From assembly GCA_037976565.1 (NCBI GenBank), contig CP137666.1:4692060-4756059 (forward strand): a stretch of 64,000 nt of DNA, written 5' to 3'. Source of the stretch: Mesocentrotus franciscanus. Lineage: Eukaryota; Echinodermata; Echinoidea; Camarodonta; Strongylocentrotidae. A program made the translations under genes and the position numbers. Under the pieces are notes generated by a model. It was given only the letters and a program-made list of their open reading frames with translations. It was not told the DNA's origin and did not search any database. Below, in pieces: positions 1 through 56,744 of this stretch; position 1 is the first letter of the stretch; each line of letters begins with the position of its first letter.

Positions 1-3000
1 AGAAGAGAGAAGAGATAGAAGAGGGGAAAACAACGAGAGTGCAAAGACAGCAGAGTGAGCAGGAGAAACTGAAAGATGTCAGGACAGAGAGTACAGTATA
101 TTTATAGGATGATCAAATTTGTAGACTGAGAAATCATGAAATTAGATAAGATATGGCATAGAATTATAAAGAGGGCCAAAGACTGAGTAATAGTGACTTA
201 AATGGTAAATGTAGGTAGAAAGATGAGAAAATGGTGGGTGCATGACGTAAACAGCATCGCAGCATCCCAAGTGCTGTCAGAATGCTAGCATATCAATGGC
301 ATACTCGTACATTGTTACATAGAGTTGTGGTTGACCTAGATATGAATGCTGACTGAAGACCAACTCAATCCTCTCACAAAAACACTTTTTGGGAAAAAAT
401 ATGAAATGTTGGTGGCTGAAAACATGTTTGCGGTTGTGTATGGTACATGTATGTGAATTTCATCCCTATCCCAAGAGGGGAAATGATGTCATTTTAAGAG
501 AGGCAGATTTGTGTTGTAATCTGTGCCAAAGAATACTTCCTTAGTTTACTTTCCTTCCTCAGACCAACTTTTCTTCACCATTTTCAATTCTAATTTCAAG
601 TAGATTATTTCATGAACTATAGACTAAACACAATCACCATCTAAATTTCCGTTTGTTTGATAGTAAGATAGAGATTTGCTTTAAACATAATCAAATAGAC
701 AGTAGAATTAGTTGTGAAGTACCTACTGTAAATCGCTAATATAAAATTGTGATTTCCAATATTCAAGATACCACAATAATAAATTAACACAACATTTTCA
801 AAGCAGGAATTTCCACTACCGGTTCATAAACATCCATTGAAACAAATAGCAAATAAAAAAATTGGTTAAAATATCTTGTCAGCACATCATTTTTCATGAC
901 GATATGAAGACACCGATGAATAAATGTGTCCTAAACTACAGCACATGTACAGTACATAACAAAAATCAGTATATATAACTCATCTGCAAGCAAGTGTTTA
1001 GAAATATAATCATCATTCCATCCCTTAAGCTTAAGCTCCATTACCATGCTACCGATTTAAGCTTTATGAACGCACAGACTGTAATAGATAATGTGCAATG
1101 ATGCACAGGAGCACCCTTATGGTTGATCAGGCTTGCACCTTTACGAGAGGGAAATTTTAAATCACACGTAAGTCCGAATGTCATCACGAAGATCCTGTAG
1201 AGCTAGATAATCTTGCTGACTAAAAATGGAGTAATGTCAAAAGAGTCAGGATCACGGAGTAGTCTTAGTGATTCTAGCATTATACATGTATATAATGTGT
1301 AGGAACCAGTATGCAGGCAAATCAATAGCATTAATCTTATTTACTGCTATGTGCGGCAATGAAAATTGCTCTGTATCAACTATTCTGTGGATTTGATAAT
1401 CTGGTAAGTATATTTATTCAAATGAGGGTAAGCAGTGAGTTAAACAAATGGAATAACTACATTAAATTACATTGTCTTCTATACTATTCATTGCTGATCA
1501 TTATGAATGAAAAAATTGCCTATCATTTACATGTAATGTCATGTAATAAATTATAGACACATAAATATTCTATGAATATACTTATGGCTCAAAAGTACTG
1601 TCACTGTTATACAAAAAAAAAGCAAACATTTATTGTTTACCCATCTTTCATTATCCATCTACTGCTACTAATCTTGACACAATTCGATCTTGCCTATCAA
1701 AAAGCAGAGTAGAGGATCTCTCAACTGTAATTTCCTTTCCCCTCCAACTATTCTGTAACATTTGACCTTTAACTAATATCTGGATCCCATTATTTAATTG
1801 TTAGGTTCCTTAGACTGGTCACCTCTCATTGATATTCTCAGAATGGTCTTGGACCAGCTGTGAATGTTGAAAGAGCTAGATTCCTAATTCACATTTTCAG
1901 AGTCTGACCAATATTCTGTATAACACAATCAAAAGTACTGATGGAATATTCTTGATAACAAGTTGAGTGTTTTTTCATGTCCATGCAACAAATAATATGT
2001 CTATTGAGTCCCTCACTGGAGAATCAGTTTGATAATATTGACAAGGGTAAATTAAATTACGACTCATTTCCTGCAATCAAATTACTTTTGATATTTCCTT
2101 AATAGGGATATCATCTTAAATTATAAATATGTGATTCCTTATGACATGAAGAAATATATAACAGTATACATCAAAGTAATTTGGATGTAAATCCAAATTT
2201 AAACAATTGTAAATTTACAAACCAACATTCAAATAGATTTTGGAAACAAATTTGAAGTTTCCATCTATAAAATAATTGGCTTTTAAAACTGTGCACTGGA
2301 ACCGAAATAAAAATTGAGGATAAATGTTCTGTCATGGCATTTTCCCTAGGAAATGAAAACAAAATTTCCTGGAACTTTTTACCAAAGATTTCCTGTGTGC
2401 AAGTTGGGGTTTTTGAGAGATAGATTGGCAGACGTAGAAGATGAGAAGAAATGTGCTCTTGACATCCATAAACATGCTTTTTTCATAAGAACATATCCTT
2501 GTGGTTTGGTTTTTATAATTCACTTGATGCCTATATAGCATTTTCAGCAGCCTTTGAAGATGTGTCAACACAAAAAGGAGAAGGAAGCAGTAATCAAAGC
2601 CGCATCCACTGAGTGGTATATATAGGAAGTGTGCAAGCGCCAAGGTTAAGAATCTTGATCTGAATATCATCTGTTGACTGTCACTTCCCACTGAACAAAG
2701 TCATTAGGAATACGTCAAGGGCTCATTTTAAACAAACATGGCTTGTAGATGAGTACATTAGCTATACGTGATGAGCTACACAGAGCCAATGAATTGACTC
2801 ATTTTCTGGCTCGGTGGACTTGGAGTGATGTCTGATGATAAAATGCTTTTCAAACATACCGATGGAATCAAATTATAATAAATTCATGCCATTACGTAAA
2901 ATATCTAATCTTATATCAGTTTGATAATTTTCTAAAATTTATAAGAAATATACTTCATTTTTTAAGGTAATTAAGTCACAGGGGATTATTTAAGCAACTG

Positions 3001-4551
3001 AAAGGACACTATTCAATTATCAAAGAGGGCTACTTAAAGTCCACCAATATAAATCACAAATTGTGAGTAAGCCTCTATGGTACTTTAAAGTCAATTTAAA
3101 AGACCCTATTAACTGGATTGCATAGAGACTACTAGACACATACACCCACTCAAGGAATCATCAAAATCTGCTTCAAATTGCAAAATTTCACAGCCATGCT
3201 GCACTCTATTAGATGGCAAAAATTGGCTTCAGACAAAAAGAATAAAAAATAAACAATACCCTCGGGATTTTTGAGAGGAAGCATATTGATCTGTCAGTTT
3301 ACCTTATGATCCTATCGCACTCACACGCTACTTCCGTCAACAAGTGGACACTTCTGACGTATCGCTCTCTTCAAACTTGGGCTATACATATCTTGGCTAT
3401 ATTTTTTTGCAACAGATTTAGATGATCATCCTCTGAAGAAATTACATTTTGGGTGAGAAGAAAGTATTCAGGGAGGGTAGCAATGCTAAATCGCGGTTGG
3501 AGGAATACATAAAACAAAAATTTGTTACATCTCCATATTCTTTTTTTCAATCACACACTTCAGCCCATGTGAATTTTTCAAATTATGAATTTCAGCCCTT
3601 CCGAAACTTTTGAACTCAAGTGTGCATTTCATATTTAAATTTAACCCAGATTCTCAAGTAATTTCATGTTGCATACTGTTAACCCCACTTTCTTTGTAAC
3701 AAATTGTCTGAATGATAAACATGCTCTGCTCTACACTGTTCTGTCAAAACAGATATCTCAAGGACAAGTACTCATGAGATCAAGAAATTCTCCTATCAAT
3801 GTCACCATCCTTTGTTCTTTGGATGTACAAGCAGGTGTTTTATAACAAAGAAAAATCTTTGAAAAAAGATGTCATGACAACTGTTCACAATGTAACAAAA
3901 GACAAACTAACAAATGCGCTATTTATGTATTTTGTATACTTCTGTAAACTCTGAAAAGCTTTAAACATGCTTCTTGAAACACTCTAATTGCTTCTTGAAA
4001 CCTACAACTGTGATAAAGCCAACAAGACGACATTGCTAAGGTGTATGTGTATCATAGGCCATCATGGATATTCTTGCATTAATATCATTTTCTAAAATGC
4101 TCCTTTCTTAACATTTTCTCGACAACACTTCTAGTCTACAGTTCTCTACATGTACCTGTACCATCAACAATTATAAAGAAATCACTTTTGCATCAATGTA
4201 GCAACACTCCTTCATACCGGAATACTGGTTTGATACCCAGACAAAGATCCCAATATCCATTGTTTTTTAGCCAGAAAGGAGTTAAATTATATGATCTTAC
4301 AGAGAATTACTGCCCTTCTGGCACCAAACAGACATTATGACCAGTACAATATGTTAAACATGCATTTATTATTGTTATTGTTATATTACCGTATTTGAAC
4401 ATTTGGATAATAAATTCTCAACTCACAATATGACACCTAAGTAAGTCTCAACAAGAGGGGTGAAAGGGCCTAAAATCAGGCAATAGCATCAAACTAAAAT
4501 CCATGTTCTTTCTTGCTCACAATCTTAAGAATTAAATTAGTTTCTGCTTAC
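1..4551 (-). other. MEGF-like intron, no feature recognised
   Basis: AT-rich sequence with a purine-rich start. No cysteine-rich exon with splice sites, RNA gene or clear transposon end was recognised on either strand. Confidence 0.6.
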
Positions 4552-48764
<44,213 letters not shown>

Positions 48765-48826
48765 TAGAAGGGCCTTGGCGAGATCCGATTCTTAACAGAA
48801 TTGAACCCGAGTGTTCCTATAGCCAC

Positions 48827-51103
48827 CTGTGAGAGGAAAAATGGGAAGGGAGAATGTAGAGGTCACGTTATTCTTGTTGGGTTATACTTTCGCTAAGAAA
48901 TGGAATGCATGAGTCATTTATCAACCTATCGGGCACATGCACTTGTGTGAAATTGATTAACCTACAAATGGAGACAAAGTAGGCTATCTTGTTAGATATT
49001 GTTAAATTCAATAGCTATTTTGGAATAGGCTAGTTATGAAATTATGTAGAAGGCTTGCATGTTTACAGTTTTTCCAAAATTGACATGCGTATTTACGTTC
49101 TTGTCTATTTCATGCCTTCCCACTTTACCAGTAGAATCTCAAATCTACTACACTTTAAATATTGATTGCAGGGTGTCCAGATTCCAGATGTTACATCCAA
49201 CAAAATGGATTATTCATATTTGGTATTGGATATTCAACGAAAGAGCATGAAAGTATGCAAATTAAAAAAAGCAAGCTAAGGACTTCTTTCATATGCATAA
49301 TATCACATGAATTATTAGGCCAAGCACATACTGTACATGTACACTGCAGGCCTACATGTATGGTACAAGCAAGCTATCATAGACTGGTCATCTTCTCATA
49401 TTATTACAGTCATGGCATTTGGGTGAGAGGTCCATTTGCCTGAGTTATAGCAATGACTCATTGGTGACCATGGACAGAGTCAATCATGTTCTATAATTCT
49501 TGTATTACTCACTTAAGCATTTGTAATCATTGAATCATTTATGATCAAGGAAAAAAGAATGTCTTATAGTTATATTTATCATTCTATTACATTAATTTTT
49601 AATTGAAATTTTCAAGGTTAATTAAACCATGTGAATTTATCTATACATTAATTTTGTGAATCTAAGGAACACTGTATAGCAACTACCCATTATTTGTATT
49701 TACCTGTATAAGGATTCATCCTTGTTAAATGAATATATCATGGCTTTACCTTGCCCCACTTTTATCAAATGCCTAAATCAAAATGCCTATATATATAGAT
49801 GTCAAGATAATATTGACTACTTGAGTATGGGTTCAAGGTTATATATTTGACTGATCCATTCCATACCATAATGTTTGGAGCCAGAAGAGTATCAACAAGG
49901 GTACCAACTATCAAATATACTTTAACACATAGTTAATTAATGCCCTTCTGGCTCTGAGTTTGAACACAAGAGAAATGATGTTTGGACTTTGAAGTTAAGA
50001 TATATCACAGCGATGTAAATATTGTAGATACAGTATGTAGCATTGTAGAAATATATCAAGTGAGCATTTGTAGTGATTTCCTTATATTTCTTTAATTTAC
50101 TTCATGTATTAACTGTTTTTTGTTGTTGTTCGGGTGTTGTTGTTCGGGTGTTCATTACATAGCATAATGCACTTCAATTGAAAGAGGGCTCTTTTTTCTT
50201 CTTCTGAAATGAATTCCTACAATTATTTAAGTTAATGAATATATATTTTATTATTCATCCATTAGAATAGGACTGGAGCCCTACACGTTTCATTAGGGTA
50301 ACATCATAGGCCTATATGCCTACATGCTTTGTGAATGAGTCTACCATACTTTCTAGCCATTTGAACATTTTTATCCACACTTATCTGTCATTCATGTGAT
50401 CAGACTGACAGTCATGTGACATCAAAATAATCTTTAAAAAAGAAAGAAAAATGAAGAAAAATGCTTTATCATATCTCCTTGAGTCCTTTCTCATTCCCTC
50501 CGTATATCCCAAATCAGTCATCCCCAAAACAATACCTACCAATCTACTGGTACCTATGTAAAATGAGCAAAATTGAACTCTTTGTGAAACCAGCAAACTT
50601 TTTTGGAGTGTGTAAAAAAACAGCACTCTCACAAGTAATCAACATACTGGTACATGTGATTTCCCCCTTGGAAAAGTGGTGAGAGAAATATATGAAAAAA
50701 TAAAATACAACATACCAAGACAAGAGCCTACTTAAATTAACACCATGTTTTTAGAAAAACCAAATTAACATATCTTTAACACACCAGTGTCACCAGCTAA
50801 AACTAGTGGTCAAAATGTATATTTACATTTATAAGCCTTAAGGGCTTGGTGATAACATTAAATGTGATACTGACATCAGTATCATAATTCATATTTCATA
50901 TTTTCATCAAGCCCTAACTTAGGCCTAAGACTAAGTTAGAGGCCTTTTAATTATTTTAGGCTAGATGATAGATCATATCTTCATGAAACAGATTATACTT
51001 GTTCTACATCTTCAGGTTTTAATAAGGGGGTAACAATAACATAATTCTAGAGGACCTCATAAGACAAAATATAAATACAGTTTGCTGAGTGTGTTTACAT
51101 TAC
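48827..51103 (-). other. first intron of the MEGF-like gene
   Basis: Runs from donor gtaatg (51103) to acceptor ctcacag (48827) if the leader exon is right. It holds a small direct repeat, gttgttgttcgggtgttg, near 50125-50152. Otherwise plain. Confidence 0.4.
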
Positions 51104-51236
51104 CTGGCTAAGCTGAAAGTGATACCACAACTCCTCGTCCTCCACTCCAGCTAAAGGCACCGGCACCGGTGTTAGCTCCTGTCAGTAATGTCCAGTAATA
51201 ATACCAATGAAATAACTCTATGAGGACTTCACAGAA
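51104..51236 (-). other. candidate non-coding 5' UTR exon of the MEGF-like gene
   Basis: The exon carrying the ATG begins at a good splice acceptor (ttttcctctcacag before 48826), so an upstream leader exon is required. The best visible donor on the minus strand is CAG|gtaatg at 51104/51103, preceded by moderately GC-rich sequence that touches a GC-box-like stretch. The 3' boundary (51104) is read from the splice motif. The 5' boundary is arbitrary because no transcription start can be read from sequence alone. It could also be another leader exon or a chance donor. Confidence 0.4.
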
Positions 51237-51300
51237 GGCGGGGCGGGGTGGGCCGTGGGTACGAAGCCGGCGATCGTTTTAGCAACGCGGCAGATGCAAG
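51237..51300 (-). promoter_or_regulatory. GC-box-like candidate promoter of the MEGF-like gene
   Basis: A CpG- and G-rich patch (ggcggggcggggtgggcc at 51238-51255, then ccggcgatcg) stands out from AT-rich surroundings just upstream of the candidate leader exon on the minus strand. Tandem GGGCGG-like motifs resemble Sp1/KLF sites. No TATA box is evident in a fitting place. Promoter assignment is inference from position and composition. Confidence 0.3.
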
Positions 51301-52179
51301 AGCCAAGAGACACAATCCGGGATGAAATTTCGCCGTTTGGATTAAAACAGAAGAACGTTTATGATATCAACACCATGATAATAAAGATACAAGCAGAAGC
51401 ATTTCAATCTTTATTAGGAAAAACTAACCAATCGGTAGATATTTGATAGACGGATTATAGTCAGAATGAGGGTGTTCCACTCTTAGCAAATTGTAATGTT
51501 TACAAACAGACCGGGCGCGGCGCGGCATGGTATTCGTGCGTGGGAACAAGGCATGCAGCTTTCCTACACACCGTAAGAGCAGTTATGACGTATGGGTAAC
51601 CTTATCCTGAGATAGGTATGTGAACGATGAGCACAGCAACATTTTTGTTTTTAAATTTACTTAAGATATGTTATTTGTTTGTAAATTACTTTGATAATTT
51701 ATAAATAATTTTTTTCAATATAAAAAGAATAATAAATACTTAAAAATCTCTCTAGTAAGAAAATATAATAGTTATAACACTCCTATTTTTAGAATAGACT
51801 CGTCCGTCGTCTCATTCTTTTTCGGCGAATACTAGTAGTAGAGAGTGTGAATCAGATTTACTCATGCATGCTTTCTAACGGTATATTCACGCTTGAGTAT
51901 TTACATGGTCAATCAATGAATGGGATTATGAGATAAAAACTTCCTATTATTTTGTTTACAAATACAAATAAACTTGTTGTATATAGCAGCACTCGATTAG
52001 AGTGAAAGGGATTAATTTTGTGTGGTCTCGTTTGCTATACTTAGGACCTCATTATATTTTAAATTCTGCGATTGATTCACTATAGATCCAGTACGTCGAG
52101 GAGGTCAGTACAGGGAATTGTAAAATGTATGGCACGTCTCTGGTCAGAAGTTCTTTTCCTTTTTACCCATCTACCCTTT

Positions 52180-52241
52180 ACTTTTTATTATTATTATCAT
52201 TATCATTATTATTGACATTATTATCAATATTATTATCATTA

Positions 52242-52324
<83 letters not shown>

Positions 52325-52385
52325 ATTGATATTATCAATCATACTATCATTATTGTTATTATTATAATTATTACTTTTATTTTCA
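52180..52385. repeat. ATT trinucleotide microsatellite, imperfect
   Basis: Long run of tta/att with scattered g and c interruptions, about 200 bases. The purest part is 52245-52320. It makes an artefactual poly-Leu frame. Confidence 0.9.
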
Positions 52386-53439
52386 TCTTCTTCGTGTATG
52401 CTTCCTTGTCAAATTCCTGGAAACACCCTGTTACAAAAAAAAAAAAAAATCATGTAGCCCTTGTATAGTTTACATGATTGTTTTGTTATTGTTGTTAGCG
52501 TACATTATTCTCCTTCCCTGGTCGAGCCAGCCAGCCACAGCGACAAGTGTCCCCGGAAATGGGACGGGCATTGGTTTCCACTTTTGTCCGGGTAGGCCTA
52601 TCTACATCGAAAATCGAAAGGTATGGCAAAGTTTTGATTTCTAATAATGACGGATTTCCTCATGCATAACCCCACCACAATCTTAAGTATAGGCAGTCTC
52701 TGGTTTAGCCATCACCCATGTAGGCCTATAGGGTTAAACAGATTCAACAGGAAAGAAAAGTTGAAAACTCTAAATTGATTTCCGTATATAACTTTTAGGG
52801 AAGAGATGATAAATTTTGCCTTTGTTTGGTGTAGGAAGATAGTGGGAGCGCATCTTATAATCACTGTATTTTTTTGGTTGATGAATTTCGTAGTTGAGTC
52901 GACACTCGATGGTTTAGTTTGGTCCTGCATGGGTCTATAGTATTATTGAATCTAAAATTTATATGAATGTTTAGCCTGCTGCCTATTAAATCATCCAGAC
53001 TATGAAACAAATATATAAATGAAATATAAATTATGAGTAAATTATTTTTTCATATATAATTATGAATTTGCATGGGTTGTATCACAATCAGTCAAATAAT
53101 GAAGGTACCAAGTTTTATCGGGGGGGGGGGGAGGAAGCTGGCACCACGAGAAAACTCCAGCAATGGAAAATTGCCAAGTTTGACCGACTATTGCTCTACA
53201 AAAAATGCGAAAACAAATATTGCCACTAACAGTCCATTTCTTTATTAAAACAAAATCCATATATTTATGTTAACTATATAGAGATAGAGATGAAAGGGGT
53301 GGGGGACTTTTTACGAGGCCAAAATGAAAATTTCCCTATAAATAACTGTACACAATGCGAATCGTCACTTCGCTGATATGTGAATAGTTCATTAGTAATC
53401 ATTCAAAAACCATTTGAGACATAGATATGGACTTATTCT

Positions 53440-53567
53440 TTTTGAGATATTCAGTATTCCAAGTTAAATAATTTTTCGTCATTCCATGGCCGAGATTCCA
53501 AGGGGTCACCCCCTCCCCCCATGCCCTCGGCTGAGAGAGTACCAAAATAACCCGGCCTTTTTAGGGT
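53440..53567 (+). mobile_element. probable right end of another family C element
   Basis: acccggcctttttaggg|ttaa at about 53550-53571 repeats the right terminus found at 26708-26725. It is preceded by ggccgagattcca and a C-rich run similar in style to the family C subterminal region. No matching left end was found. Confidence 0.4.
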
Positions 53568-54628
53568 TAAACTGTAACAATAATATTCCCCTTAGATCAG
53601 ATATAGACCCCAAAACATTATAAAAGTGCCATTACTGTAAACTTTAGGAGTAGATTGTCTGAACATTTGCATCAATGCCTTCGTCTGGCAATCACTCCAT
53701 AATTTTGTGTATAACTATCGGGATAACTATGTACCCTGTGTACCAGAACTTCTACTTTTGACTGTCTCTCTTGAAATTAAGGTACGTGCATGTAAAGACA
53801 CGTATGTATAATAACACAAACTTATATTTATATGGAAATAATAATTGATTAAGTAAACTAAATATGCCCATTGTTTCGGACCTTTTAGCTTCCATGGAAA
53901 TCACATCTGGACCGTGAAGGAAAATGTTTGAGAACCCCTGCCAGTCTCGTTACACTATGTTCAGTGAGGCAGTACTTGCCGATAGAGGGAGACAACTAGA
54001 AATCATGTAGATTGATTTTGATTCTACTCAATTCAGATTTTTATTTTACTCGTAATGATTTTTGTGGAAATTTGAACACCGAAAAGGACAATGGGAAAAA
54101 TACAAAATTTGCTCACATCTAAGAATTCATTCAATGTATTGGTCATAACACCAGTAATTTCCCTTTATCTGTTCAGTACAGCCATAACCTTTATCGCTCT
54201 ATTTATCATCACATCATTTTCACTCCCATCCCCAACATCATTTTTGTATATAGGAATTATTAAGTTTTACAAAGGATTACCAAGCCTTCAAGCTTAGCTT
54301 ATCTGGCTATCCTTCTTCATGATTATTTTATGTTAGTCCATGTATTATGTATTTTACGTTGATGATTTATTAACGTTATGTATTATCATGAATATGTTGT
54401 TATTAATTTGTAACTTTGGAAAGAAGTCAATTATTTTACAACACTTAAATGGGCTCAATAAGTGTGACCATAGATCAGCCTCTTCATGCATGGAGTGCTG
54501 TTTGTGATTATTATTCCCGTTAATTGCCCTTTGAATTCCTTCCCCTTTCACCATCCGGATTACCAAGTCAGCTGACTTTCTTGTGAAAGTATGGGGGCAT
54601 AATATTATACAAACATACACTGTCTTGA

Positions 54629-54750
54629 GAGGTTCTGGTTAAAACTATGCGCAAGAGGTGACTCCAATAGTACTATTTGCTGAGGGGCGCAGCCCCGAAG
54701 CAAATGGTACTTTTGGAGTCACCGAGGCCCATAGTTTTAACCAGTACCTC
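54629..54750. repeat. imperfect hairpin of about 52-bp arms
   Basis: gaggttctggttaaaactat ... ggtgactcc..tagtactatttgct pairs with agcaaatggta..ggagtcacc..atagttttaaccagtacctc. The loop is itself GGGGCGCAGCCCC, a second small stem. It lies beside another inverted pair (54761-55122). Confidence 0.65.
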
Positions 54751-54760
54751 GAAAAGAAGG

Positions 54761-55122
54761 CATGGTATATCCTGCATCAAAAATTTATCTTTACAAAAAA
54801 AAAAAAAAATTACAAATTTTTGGAAAAAATTTGATCGAAATTTGAAAAATTAGAAAACTTACAATTTTTATTAAAAAAAGAATAACAAATAAAAAAGAAT
54901 TATTAGATTTGTAAAAATGTCAACAAATTAAATATAATTTTCAAATTGAAAAAAAAAAATTGAAAAAATAAAAAAATATATATATAAAAAAAAAACTCCT
55001 AAATAGTACTCCCAAACAGTACTTTTTCAGAGCAACATTAAAATAGTTGAAATATTTCTGGTCACGTGACGAGCTCTCAACCAATCAAAAACCAATAATT
55101 TTTTGATGCAGGATATAGTATG
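54761..55122. repeat. AT-rich block bounded by a 26-bp inverted repeat
   Basis: atatcctgcatcaaaaa at 54767 has its inverted form tttttgatgcaggatat near 55100. The interior is almost pure A/T with a gtcacgtgac palindrome near 55063. Foldback or MITE-like. Confidence 0.55.
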
Positions 55123-55533
55123 ATTTATGATTAGGCCATGTTAAATTTTTGTCTCTGCTTCATAGGCTAACTGGACTTCGTTTTTTTTTGCCTTCTGTTC
55201 TGTGTTTCTGAAGTCATTACAAATTCACGCAAATTTTGGCTTTGCCAAAATATTAAACCCTATAATAAATCTCACATCAATATATATATATATCATCACA
55301 TCAAATATCATCACATTCTCTGCAAATGATTTTTGCATCCATCAAACAACTTCGATGATAATGAGTTGTAATTCTTGATGGTGATCAAAATATATGTGTT
55401 TCAAGAACTTTTAAAGTTGAAACATCTTCTCATTCTCAAGACTGATTAACTGATTAGGGACAATATACATAGCTCAATGTCCCTATCATTAAAGAGTCGT
55501 TGAAAAGCATTGATGGACATAAAGTGGGCGATG

Positions 55534-55759
55534 TACACTGCAAATTCGTAGTGTAACGACTTTGCACAACAGTGGGTGCTTCACTCCTTACACAGGGTTG
55601 TGTTAAGTTGTGTAAACAAAAATTACTGCACTTTACAAAAACGAATTTGCAGTGTAAAGTTGTGTAATTTTTTTTACACAACTTAACACAACCCTGTGTA
55701 AGGAGTGAAGCACCCACTGTTGTGCAAAATCGTTACACAAAGTTACCCAACGAATTTGC
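55534..55759. mobile_element. foldback element with nearly perfect 64-bp arms
   Basis: The arms at 55553-55616 and 55673-55736 are inverted copies with a single mismatch (gactttgc against gattttgc). Outside them, gcaaattcgt and acgaatttgc continue the pairing loosely. The loop is 56 bases. There is no coding potential. A transcript through it would form a long duplex. Confidence 0.8.
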
Positions 55760-55786
55760 TAAATATATTACTCATTGCGGATGTAG

Positions 55787-56320
55787 TATCGAAAAGAATA
55801 TCGCTAGTGACAGGGGCGGATCCAGCCGGCGGCAAGGGAGGGGGCCTAAAAAGGGGCCCACTTCGTGCGAAAATTTGAAAATCGTGCCGGTCGATTTTTC
55901 GCTCAGTGGGGTAGTGCATTTGGCACCGGGAAGGGTAATTTTATTCACCACCACCCCTTGGGCGCCAGGAGTAGTGAGCACAATTTTTTTTTTTTGGCAT
56001 CCGAAAAAATTTTCCCTACGGGTAGGGTTAATTTTTTTTCCACCGCCACCCCTTGGGCGCCAGGAGGGCCCAACTTTTTTTTTCAAAAAGGGTGTTTTTA
56101 CCTGTTTTTTTCTAGGGAGGGGCCTGGGCCCCGGCCCCTGGATCCGCCACTGGCTAGTGATATTCGTTTGTCTCGCAATGTATGGTCAATAAGGGATCTA
56201 AAAGATCACGACGTTTCGTGCGCCGCTGCAACATTTCGTCAGGTGATAAAATCAAATGTAAGCAAGCGTGTTTTATACAATCGAGACAAACGAATATCAC
56301 TAGCGATATTATTTTCGATA
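55787..56320. mobile_element. inverted-repeat MITE interrupted by a hAT-type insertion
   Basis: The left arm is split: 55787-55810 plus 56161-56175, together 39 bases. The right arm at 56282-56320 is the inverted copy with one mismatch. Ends TA|TCGAAAA and TTTTCGA|TA suggest a TA target. Without the insertion the element would be about 184 bp. Confidence 0.75.
55811..56152. mobile_element. hAT-type MITE with perfect 8-bp target duplication
   Basis: The 342-bp element begins CAGGGGCGGATCCAG and ends CTGGATCCGCCACTG (inverted ends with one mismatch), and is flanked by GCTAGTGA on both sides (55803-55810, 56153-56160). Eight-base duplications and CAG..CTG ends are diagnostic of the hAT superfamily. 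Inside, ccccttgggcgccaggag occurs twice. No transposase. Confidence 0.85.
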
Positions 56321-56456
56321 TAGTAAACTTAGTATCTCACCACTGACTTGACTGGGGATGCGATGGTCGTTTGTTCGAGCCCAACACGTATTGCACTGAG
56401 ACATAATTGGTAAAGTGCAGAGGCGGCGGAGACATCCAAAGTGTGGGGGGCACCAA

Positions 56457-56744
56457 CAAAAAAGGACACTAAGTTCTCGGAAAAAGAAGGGCACCTACAG
56501 AGGGAAATCTCAAAGCGGAAATATACATTTTTATGACATTGGTATATACCCCTAAATTGTGATTACATTATCAGGGATGATTTCAATATTTGTTTCTCTT
56601 TATACATCATACAAGATATTGCATCATACTTTGCAGTTGAGTGTGATGGTTTGAATATTCACTTGCGAGCGAGCGAGGAATTTTTTTAAATTTGTTAATA
56701 ACGGCAGACTAAAAAGACCTTTGATAAGTAACATAATTATATCA
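56457..56744. repeat. 288-bp direct repeat, copy 1
   Basis: Nearly identical to 59197-59493 (ggacactaa, gaagggcacctacagagg, ggtatatacccctaaattgt, gcgagcgaggaa, ataacggcagact). It is preceded by cagaggcggcgg, which resembles a decayed hAT end, and is followed by the purine-rich minisatellite. Confidence 0.85.

Larger units (their letters stand above)
51301..54628. other. intergenic sequence upstream of the MEGF-like gene
   Basis: AT-rich, with the ATT microsatellite and one piggyBac-like end. No supported gene. Confidence 0.5.

Noticed and set aside
52125..52367. Leu-rich open frame resembling a membrane protein
   Set aside because: Translation of the ATT microsatellite.
55722..56323. Two overlapping open frames of about 150 codons
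   Set aside because: They run through the foldback, the hAT-type MITE and its host repeat; no protein similarity and no splice logic.
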